DNA from: an uncultured bacterium
Lineage (GTDB): Bacteria > Bacteroidota > Bacteroidia > Chitinophagales > Chitinophagaceae
NCBI GenBank assembly: GCA_903957405.1
Contig: CAJBPC010000307.1
Location: forward strand, 1 to 5,204
Direction of reading: 5' to 3'
Length of the DNA stretch: 5,204 nucleotides
Part shown: piece by piece, positions 1 to 5,204 of the stretch
How the letters are laid out: each line of letters opens with the position of its first letter
Position numbering within the stretch: position 1 is the first letter of the stretch
Position numbers and translations under genes: made by a program
The notes under the pieces: generated by a model
What the model saw: the letters and a program-made list of their open reading frames with translations, nothing else
Told to the model about the DNA's origin: nothing
Databases searched by the model: none

Positions 1-5
1 GTTGC

Positions 6-485
6 TTATTTCTTCTTCAATTTCCCTGGCTCGATGAAGGGTACCAGATCCTGCATCTCGCTGCGAACGACATTGTCAAGGTAGCTTTCGAGCTGCGCCC
101 ACTGTGCGGCCCGGGCTGGAGAAAGGACCTTGGAGAACTTCTTGAAATACTTGCGCTGGAGCTTCTGCAACTTGATATTATTGCCGAAGAATCCGTTCAC
201 CAGGGTCTTTGCCTTTGCATCGTCGAGTGCTCCGACATTCTTGCCCAGATCGTCGATGAGTGCGACACGCTGCATGCCAAGTTTCTGTCGGTCGACGAGG
301 TACGAGTCGAACACCTTACCGAATGCTTCCTGCTGTGGGCCTTCGATCTTGAGCAGATCCATCGAAAGGGCCTTCTTACCCTTCCCCCAGAGTTGCTGCA
401 CTTTTTGGATTTCATCTATCGTGACTTGCGCCATGGCTGTCGATGTCGTTACTAAGATCGCAAAAATCGTGATCGCTTTTTTCAT
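6..485 (-). CDS. Exported small helical protein of unknown function
   Basis: No function can be assigned. Residues 1-19 are a clear signal peptide (MKKAITIFAI..., cut after AMA before Gln20), so the mature protein of about 140 residues is exported. The rest looks almost wholly alpha-helical, with alternating hydrophobic and charged residues, a lysine-rich helix LQKLQRKYFKKFSKVLSP (106-123), then ARAAQWAQLESYLDNVVRSE (124-143), and a basic tail ending KLKKK. There are no cysteines and no metal-binding motif. The pattern of a helix with a 'KVL(S/P)P' turn followed by an 'AxxAxxxQLExxLD' helix is like small periplasmic proteins I have seen annotated as hypothetical near sulfatases and 'transporter' barrels. 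It also loosely resembles Spy/CpxP-type helical proteins, though I see no LTxxQ motif. It follows the HAD gene by 114 bp on the same strand. The ATG with AACAATCAC before it gives a perfect signal peptide, so the start is well supported. Confidence 0.85.
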   Translation of the reverse strand: MKKAITIFAILVTTSTAMAQVTIDEIQKVQQLWGKGKKALSMDLLKIEGPQQEAFGKVFDSYLVDRQKLGMQRVALIDDLGKNVGALDDAKAKTLVNGFFGNNIKLQKLQRKYFKKFSKVLSPARAAQWAQLESYLDNVVRSEMQDLVPFIEPGKLKKK

Positions 486-509
486 GTGATTGTTGTTTTA
501 CATTGTGTG

Positions 510-523
510 AATTATTGATAATT
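510..523. repeat. Short perfect inverted repeat in the leader of the 159-residue protein gene
   Basis: AATTAT-TG-ATAATT is a 6+6 bp perfect inverted repeat with a 2-bp spacer. It ends 24 bases upstream of the ATG at 485 in an AT-rich stretch. The position and symmetry would fit an operator or part of a promoter region, but the sequence is AT-rich enough for chance to explain it. No matching copy was found upstream of the other genes. Confidence 0.3.
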
Positions 524-599
524 TCTGATGACCTGAAGCATGCAAAAGCCGATTGTCGCCAGTATTGATTTCGTTTTTTATTGAGGGGACACGCGCATA

Positions 600-1616
600 T
601 CAGGGCAGTTCAAATGAAAATATTTTTTTCCAGTCCTTTGACATGTCCACTACGAGCCAGTTCTTTTCATTCGCTTCGACAAGAGCTGTCTCCAGGCGAC
701 CACTGTGGGTGTCCTTGTCATATTTATATTCGCGCAAGCTGTCGGTATGATGCACGATGAGGTTCATGCTCTTGTATCTGCTGCCATGCGTGTACTGCAT
801 CATGGCCTGGTCGCCATCGCTGTTGCCACCGCAGAACACGGGTACTTTTCCGATGAAGCGATGAATCGCAACCGGCTTCCCTTGCTTGTCATCTGCGAAC
901 AACTCACCGGATTGTTTCGTGATGACAGGCTTCCCGTCTTTCAGTGCATAGCTGAGGGCACCGTAACTGCCGACCACCTGGTAGGGAGGTATGCCATACG
1001 CCTCTTCACTCCATACGCGCATGAAATCCGCCCCGCCGCCACTGACGATGAAGGTCTTGAATCCATTGTCACGCAGGTATGTGAGCAGTTCCGTCATGGG
1101 CAGATAGGTGACATCCTTGTAACGCTTTCCAAATCTCGGATCGATGGCCGTATCCACCCAGTTGCGGACGGATGCGTTGAATGTGTCGGCGGACTGCCCG
1201 AAATGGCTTGCTGCCGTAACTTTCACCAGGCCTTCCATGCCGGCTTTCTTCAAGGGTTCGAGGTCTCCGGCGATCAAGGATTTCAATAACGGATCCTTGT
1301 TGAACTCCGGGTGTGCGGGAGCGATCGCGCGGAGGTTCTCGATGGCAAATACGATCTGGCTCGGCACCGGTTGCTCAGGCCACAAGGTGCCGTCATTGTC
1401 GAATACAGCGATCCTATCCGACACGGGAATGAAGTTCCGGGAGGAAGAGTCGGTCACATCATGCACCCAGTCTTCAATCCGCTGTCGTGGCGCATCGGCC
1501 CAGGATGCAAGCGCGATCTTGCCTTCGGGTTTGTCAACAGCCTTGTTCACGACGGATTCACGGCAGGATGACAAGAGCAACATGATGGCAGAAAGAACAC
1601 AGATGAGTATTTTCAT
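600..1616 (-). CDS. HAD-superfamily phosphohydrolase, predicted lipoprotein (phosphoserine-phosphatase-like)
   Basis: A phosphatase of the haloacid dehalogenase superfamily, probably acting on a small phosphoester; substrate unknown. All four HAD motifs are present: motif I FDNDGT (72-77; nucleophile Asp73, acid/base Asp75), motif II Ser192 in FIVSGGG, motif III probably Lys257, and motif IV GGNSDGD (263-269; Asp267 and Asp269 for magnesium). The roughly 110 residues between motifs I and II are mostly helical and fit a C1-type cap, as in SerB-like enzymes. The N-terminus MKILICVLSA has a hydrophobic core and ends in the lipobox LSSC (15-18), so Cys18 is probably lipidated and the enzyme sits in the periplasm or on the outer membrane. 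The C-terminal part (EYKYDKD...WLVVDMSKDWKKIF, 296-333) is typical of one HAD subfamily that I recall next to arylsulfatases. The ATG follows an A-rich leader without Shine-Dalgarno and gives a full signal peptide, supporting this start. Confidence 0.93.
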   Translation of the reverse strand: MKILICVLSAIMLLLSSCRESVVNKAVDKPEGKIALASWADAPRQRIEDWVHDVTDSSSRNFIPVSDRIAVFDNDGTLWPEQPVPSQIVFAIENLRAIAPAHPEFNKDPLLKSLIAGDLEPLKKAGMEGLVKVTAASHFGQSADTFNASVRNWVDTAIDPRFGKRYKDVTYLPMTELLTYLRDNGFKTFIVSGGGADFMRVWSEEAYGIPPYQVVGSYGALSYALKDGKPVITKQSGELFADDKQGKPVAIHRFIGKVPVFCGGNSDGDQAMMQYTHGSRYKSMNLIVHHTDSLREYKYDKDTHSGRLETALVEANEKNWLVVDMSKDWKKIFSFELP

Positions 1617-1724
1617 TTTTATGTATTTATGTGATGTACTGATCTATTTTCATGGAAGTCTACATCGCTTGTTCACGTCAATGACCATGAATTCGTCTGA
1701 CCGAAGGGCTCCTGGCGATCCGCA

Positions 1725-2543
1725 TCATTTTGGAAAAACAAGGGAAACAGTAGCCCTCCACCCGAAATTGGGCAGACTGTTCTCCTGTCCTGCAAAATGT
1801 ATACGCGGACCGATGCCCAGCGATACGGTCTGCTTACCGAGTTTTGTCACGCCCGATATCGTTGGGACAAATACTCCTGCGGTGGTGCCGGACATCCAGT
1901 TATGCGTAACCTCCAGGCTGCCACCCAATCCCGCTCCGCTTTTCCAGTTATAGGTCATGAACGGCTGCAGGAAAAGTTGGCTCAGGCTGCCCCGGTCCTT
2001 GTCGCCGGCGACAGACCAGATCTGGTTGATAAGTCCGCCGAATGTCAATCCCTTGGACTGTTTTAACGCCACGGCCGTGGGCCCCACGCCGAATTTTCCT
2101 GTTCCCAAGAAGGTATTGGTCGCAGTGGGCAGCAACAATGCCGGGCCAGCCCCCCAGGTAAGGCCATTCTTCAGTTTCGTTGGCGAAAGAAACGCAGATG
2201 CAAGCACATCCCCGATGCCATTCTGCCGGGTACCTTCGCCCGTCACATCATACTGTGATATGAGCGGAAGGATCACCCTTGTGATGAGGTTCATGCGCGG
2301 CGATACCGATATGGGAACGACCGGTTGCACGTTAAGGATATTCCTTGAACCATTATACCGACCTATGCCATAATCCGTGTTATTCTGGAACGGTACGGAT
2401 ATCAGCGAAGCGATCGGATTTGCAAGTTTCTTTGCGAGTTCTTCAGCCGATTCCGAAGGCTTTTCCTGAGCCGCCAGATCGGAAACCCCGGAGAAAAAAG
2501 CCAAGCACAGGGAGAGAAAAAATATCTTTTTGACAAATGACAT
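1725..2543 (-). CDS. Outer-membrane beta-barrel, 'transporter / neuromedin U' type (phenol MetA-pathway-like family)
   Basis: Probably a small outer-membrane channel; the substrate is not known. Residues 1-25 are a signal peptide (lysines at 5-6, hydrophobic core, cut likely after LAA before Gln26). A short helical stretch with AEELAKKLANPIASL (33-47) precedes alternating beta-strands to the end. Family hallmarks are SVPFQNNTDYGIG (49-61), NILNVQPVVP (68-77), NLITRVILP (85-93), GIGDV (109-113), WGAGPALLLPTAT (130-142), LGTGKFGVGPTAV (146-158), NQIWSVAG (173-180) and LFLQPF (190-195). It ends in VSLVFPK, a strand-like C-terminus usual for barrels. These match proteins often annotated as 'transporter' or, misleadingly, 'neuromedin U'; I recognise them from memory of the family. 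Its length is typical and it looks intact. It lies 201 bp after the arylsulfatase and 108 bp before the HAD gene, which suggests it brings in or releases small hydrophobic or aromatic compounds for this locus. Confidence 0.9.
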   Translation of the reverse strand: MSFVKKIFFLSLCLAFFSGVSDLAAQEKPSESAEELAKKLANPIASLISVPFQNNTDYGIGRYNGSRNILNVQPVVPISVSPRMNLITRVILPLISQYDVTGEGTRQNGIGDVLASAFLSPTKLKNGLTWGAGPALLLPTATNTFLGTGKFGVGPTAVALKQSKGLTFGGLINQIWSVAGDKDRGSLSQLFLQPFMTYNWKSGAGLGGSLEVTHNWMSGTTAGVFVPTISGVTKLGKQTVSLGIGPRIHFAGQENSLPNFGWRATVSLVFPK

Positions 2544-2690
2544 ATGTTGCGTTTTCAGGTAGAGGAAAGGATACTTTTTTTGTTAAGGACTATCGGATCA
2601 ATCATGACAAATGCTTTCGCGGAAGCCTTGCCTTATGCTCATTGATGGATAATGGTCTAATTCTCCGTCAACGTATGGTACCATGTGGAA
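2544..2690 (-). other. Intergenic region between the arylsulfatase terminator and the barrel gene; likely promoter location
   Basis: After the terminator hairpin, about 147 bases remain before the barrel gene. Because transcription from upstream is probably stopped, a promoter for the barrel gene would be expected here. The minus strand has TTTG (in GCATTTGTCATG) but no TAnnTTTG element at the 19-21 base spacing known for the Bacteroidota primary sigma factor, so I cannot place the promoter. A run of seven A's and the leader GAAAACGCAACAT precede the ATG. I see no open reading frame with coding character. Confidence 0.4.
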
Positions 2691-2728
2691 TGAAAAGGAA
2701 GCTGCCGCTTTCGAGGGCGACAGCTTCC
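2691..2728 (-). terminator. Intrinsic terminator after the arylsulfatase gene
   Basis: Read on the minus strand, GGAAGCTGTCGC pairs with GCGGCAGCTTCC to give a 12-bp stem (11 Watson-Crick pairs and one T-G wobble) around the 8-base loop CCTCGAAA. A TTTTCA tract follows at once. The hairpin starts 16 bases after the arylsulfatase stop codon. The T-tract is only on the minus-strand exit side; on the plus strand the stem is followed by GGATATG, so it works in one direction. The T-tract is short (four Ts), so some read-through into the barrel gene is possible. Confidence 0.85.
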
Positions 2729-2744
2729 GGATATGTTTCAATCA

Positions 2745-5168
2745 TCAATCCCGGAATGCCCTTTTGGCTTCTTTCTCCAGATCGAGGTATTGGGTTTTTT
2801 CGATGGTCACACCCACACCGAGGATGTGGCCGCCCTTGAATTCTCCGGGCGTTTTGTATTCCATGGAGACCGCATCGCCGCTGTCGTATCCGACACAGAG
2901 ACCGTCACCGGAAAGGGTGAACTTACCCGGCTGCGTGCGCATGGGTCCGGAGGCGACTACTTTCCCGTTTACGTAAAGCTTCATCTTTCCGATCTGCTCT
3001 CCGTTCTTGCCGGTGCTTTCTCTTTCGAACTCCATCCCGAATGTGTGCTTACCCGGTTTCAGTTCGATATTCGACATGAACTTCTGCTCGGGAGAGATGC
3101 CCAGGAAGTTATAGACATAGTAAAGGCGTTTGTTCTTGATGAACAGGCTATGGCCTCCGAAACGCGAACCATGGGCAAACACCACACCGCTGGCATTCAC
3201 GTCCTTGATCTCGACATCTGCCAGGATCTTGAAGGAACGGCCCCGGACATTCACGGCCACGCCTTCGGGTACCGGTGCTGTGTGAGGATAATAAATATAC
3301 CGCTCACGGGGCTCTTCCTCTGAAGGCCGCTCGATGCCAAGCTGCTGAACAGCGGTACGGTCATCCAACGGAAGTACGAGGTTCCTGTCTGCTTCATCAT
3401 GCCATGCTGCGATCAACTCCTTCAGCTTCTCCGGGTGCTGCTTGGCCAGGTTGTTTGATTCAGAGCGATCGACATCGACATGATAGAGTTCCCACTCATC
3501 CTTTTCGAAGTTGCCCGCGCCGGTCAGGGGGACGTGCGTGGCTACTGCCTTCCAGCCGTCTTTCCAGATGCCGCGGGTGCCGAGCATCGCGAAATACTGG
3601 ATCTTCTTTTGGGTAGGTGCATTCGCTGTCGCATTGAAAGTGTACTTCATGGAAACTCCGGAAAGCGGATACTGTCCCACGCCCTTGTACGTTTTAGGCA
3701 TCTCCAACCCGCATGCTTCCAGGATCGTCGGTACGATGTCGGTTGAGTGGTGGAATTGATTCCGGATCTCGCCCCTAGCGCTGATGCCCTTGGGCCATGA
3801 GATCACCAGCGGATCGACGGTACCGCCGGAATACTGCGCATAGCGCTTGAACATCTTGAAGGGGGCAGAGAACGCCGCGGCCCAACCTGTTGGGAAGTGC
3901 TCATAGGTGTCAGGACCGCCGAGTTTGTTGTACAGCTTCATGTTCTCGGAGAGTTCATCGGGATATCCGTTGAAAAACTTGTTCTCATTCACGGAACCGT
4001 TCGGTGACCCTTCGCCGGATGCGCCATTGTCAGCGGCATACATGACGATCGTGTTCTCCAGCTGACCGGTTTTTTCGAGATAATCCACGATCCGGCCCAC
4101 CTGCACATCGGTGTATTCTGAAAACGCCGCATATACTTCCGCCATGCGGGCGAAAAGCTTCTTCTCTTCAGCATTCAGTTGATCCCAGGGGCGGACGTTG
4201 TCGCCTGCCGCTGCGAGGTTCGGCGGCATTGGGTTGAATTCGGTCATCTTCGTATCCGCAGGGATGATTCCTTTCTGGATCATACGGGGGACGACCCATT
4301 TGCGGTAAGCATCATATCCCTCATCGAACTTGCCCTTGTACTTGGCGATGTAATCAGCCGGTGCATGATGCGGGGCATGGTTTGCACCCGGACAAAACCA
4401 CAGGAACCAGGGCTTGGAAGGATTGGTCGCCTTCATGTCCTGCAGATACTTGATACTCCTGTCGGCGAGATCTTTTGACAGATGATACCCTTTCTCCGGT
4501 CCATAGGGAGCCTCGATGAAGCCGTTATCCTCAATGAGATCAGGATACCACTGGTTGGTCTCCCCACCGATGAATCCGTAGAAGCGGTCGAAACCCATCT
4601 GGGTAGGCCACTGCTTGCGGCTACCTCCGGAGGAAACGTCCTGCTCTGGCACATTGTGGTTCTTACCGATCCAGAAAGTACTCCATCCATTGTCCTGCAA
4701 TATCTGGCCGATGGTGGCGGTCTGCTCAGGAATGCGACCATGTGCGCCCGGGAAGCCGTTAGCGCCTTCGGTAATGGCTGCATTTCCGGTCAGATGGTGG
4801 TTTCGGCCGGTCAACAATGTCGAACGCGTGGGCGAACAGAGTGCCGTGGTATGCCATTGCGTGTAGGTGAGGCCATTCTTAGCCAAACGATCAAGCGTAG
4901 GCATGTTGATTTTTCCACCATAGGCAGACCATGCGGCTAGTCCGGTGTCGTCATACAGTACAAAGAGAATGTTCGGCGCACCCTTCGGGGCTTTTTTCGG
5001 GGTGTAGGGTCCCCAGTCAGCCTTGGAATCTCTGACGTCCAGCTTGATCTCTCCCTTGAAATTCTCCTTGCGAAGATCCCTCGGATCGACCTGAGCCAGG
5101 ACAAAGTTGAAGCAGCCCGAGATGGCTGCGAACAGAAAAAGGGCTAGGCCTTTCTTTTGTCTGGTCAT
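2745..5168 (-). CDS. Exported arylsulfatase (cysteine-type, formylglycine-dependent), long form with C-terminal beta-rich domain
   Basis: It hydrolyses sulfate esters, probably of aryl type, releasing inorganic sulfate outside the cytoplasm. The sulfatase fold spans about residues 64-490. The signature CSPTR lies at 111-115 followed by STLLTGR; Cys111 (codon 4838-4836) is the residue that would become formylglycine. Other expected active-site residues, placed by motif comparison with Pseudomonas AtsA, are Asp73-Asp74 and Asp380-Asn381 (calcium), Lys169, His171, His264 and Lys441. None is missing. The N-terminus has a basic start and hydrophobic core; signal peptidase I could cut after VLA (residue 25), but ISGC at 16-19 also fits a lipobox. 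Residues about 635-795 form a separate beta-rich, LamG-like region. The length resembles the long mycobacterial-type arylsulfatases (about 780-790 residues) rather than the roughly 530-residue Pseudomonas enzyme. The ATG sits directly behind an A-rich leader and before the signal peptide. Substrate is unknown, and no maturase is encoded here. Confidence 0.96.
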   Translation of the reverse strand: MTRQKKGLALFLFAAISGCFNFVLAQVDPRDLRKENFKGEIKLDVRDSKADWGPYTPKKAPKGAPNILFVLYDDTGLAAWSAYGGKINMPTLDRLAKNGLTYTQWHTTALCSPTRSTLLTGRNHHLTGNAAITEGANGFPGAHGRIPEQTATIGQILQDNGWSTFWIGKNHNVPEQDVSSGGSRKQWPTQMGFDRFYGFIGGETNQWYPDLIEDNGFIEAPYGPEKGYHLSKDLADRSIKYLQDMKATNPSKPWFLWFCPGANHAPHHAPADYIAKYKGKFDEGYDAYRKWVVPRMIQKGIIPADTKMTEFNPMPPNLAAAGDNVRPWDQLNAEEKKLFARMAEVYAAFSEYTDVQVGRIVDYLEKTGQLENTIVMYAADNGASGEGSPNGSVNENKFFNGYPDELSENMKLYNKLGGPDTYEHFPTGWAAAFSAPFKMFKRYAQYSGGTVDPLVISWPKGISARGEIRNQFHHSTDIVPTILEACGLEMPKTYKGVGQYPLSGVSMKYTFNATANAPTQKKIQYFAMLGTRGIWKDGWKAVATHVPLTGAGNFEKDEWELYHVDVDRSESNNLAKQHPEKLKELIAAWHDEADRNLVLPLDDRTAVQQLGIERPSEEEPRERYIYYPHTAPVPEGVAVNVRGRSFKILADVEIKDVNASGVVFAHGSRFGGHSLFIKNKRLYYVYNFLGISPEQKFMSNIELKPGKHTFGMEFERESTGKNGEQIGKMKLYVNGKVVASGPMRTQPGKFTLSGDGLCVGYDSGDAVSMEYKTPGEFKGGHILGVGVTIEKTQYLDLEKEAKRAFRD

Positions 5169-5204
5169 GTTGTGTTTACTTTTGGTTTGATAAATCAGAA
5201 TAAA
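5169..5204 (-). promoter_or_regulatory. A-rich 5' leader of the arylsulfatase gene (partial upstream region)
   Basis: Only 36 bases upstream of the arylsulfatase are visible. On the minus strand they read TTTATTCTGATTTATC then AAACCAAAAGTAAACACAAC directly before the ATG. There is no Shine-Dalgarno sequence. An A-rich leader is the usual translation signal in Bacteroidota. The stretch AAACACAAC is nearly repeated (AAACGCAAC, plus-strand positions 2546-2554) two bases before the ATG of the barrel gene. Any promoter lies mostly outside the window. Confidence 0.4.

Noticed and set aside
486..599. Search for a terminator or small RNA between the HAD gene and the 159-residue protein gene
   Set aside because: Apart from the 510-523 palindrome, I found no stable GC-rich stem followed by a T-tract on the minus strand.
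705..1289. Long plus-strand open frame opposite the HAD gene
   Set aside because: It lies wholly antisense to a gene with all HAD motifs, has no family resemblance or signal, and is best explained as a shadow of the coding strand.
1672..1691. Possible hairpin TTCATG...CGTGAA between the barrel and HAD genes
   Set aside because: Only a 6-bp stem including a G-T wobble, with no following T-tract on the minus strand, so it is not supported as a terminator.
1144..1953. 269-residue plus-strand open frame spanning the HAD gene start, the gap and the barrel gene end
   Set aside because: It runs antisense through two well-supported genes and their intergenic gap, with low-complexity composition and no recognisable domain.
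2675..2684. 10-bp palindrome ATGGTACCAT in the sulfatase-barrel gap
   Set aside because: Short, single copy, does not extend into flanking bases, and no regulator is encoded nearby; chance is sufficient.
2544..2690. Bacteroidota-type promoter (TTTG with TAnnTTTG) upstream of the barrel gene
   Set aside because: A TTTG is present, but no TAnnTTTG lies at 19-21 bases from it; the nearest similar element, TATCCTTT, is 34 bases away.
2733..3323. 196-residue plus-strand open frame opposite the sulfatase C-terminal domain
   Set aside because: Antisense to a sulfatase region with clear beta-strand pattern; no recognisable motifs and no leader.

Overview
The window reads as a chromosomal segment of a Gram-negative bacterium, probably a member of the Bacteroidota. 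The support is indirect: all four genes start with ATG behind A-rich leaders (for example AAACACAAC, CATAAATACATAAAA) with no Shine-Dalgarno sequence, there is an outer-membrane beta-barrel, and one protein has a clear lipobox. The genus cannot be read from this sequence.

Layout: four genes, all on the minus strand, transcribed from the right edge to the left. (1) 5168-2745 encodes an 807-residue exported arylsulfatase with the complete cysteine-type sulfatase signature. It is followed by a strong intrinsic terminator hairpin at 2691-2728. (2) 2543-1725 encodes a 272-residue outer-membrane beta-barrel of the 'transporter / neuromedin U' type (MetA-pathway phenol-degradation-like barrel). (3) 1616-600 encodes a 338-residue HAD-superfamily phosphohydrolase with a lipoprotein signal peptide. 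(4) 485-6 encodes a 159-residue exported, mostly helical and basic protein of unknown function. The three gaps are 201, 108 and 114 bp. No gene-free stretch exceeds 300 bp. I see no RNA genes, mobile elements, CRISPR arrays or long repeats.

How the genes may work together (inference): all four products carry export signals, so this looks like a cell-envelope module. A barrel could admit small, probably aromatic or hydrophobic, esters. The sulfatase would remove sulfate and the HAD enzyme would remove phosphate outside the cytoplasm. The small helical protein has no assigned role. The terminator after the sulfatase suggests that gene can be expressed separately from the barrel-HAD-small protein group, which may share a transcript because no convincing terminator separates them. 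No formylglycine-generating enzyme, needed to activate the sulfatase, is encoded here.

Most of the window is a recognisable accessory catabolic or scavenging locus rather than a clearly new system. The least explained parts are the 159-residue protein, the secreted lipoprotein form of the HAD enzyme, and the C-terminal extension of the sulfatase.
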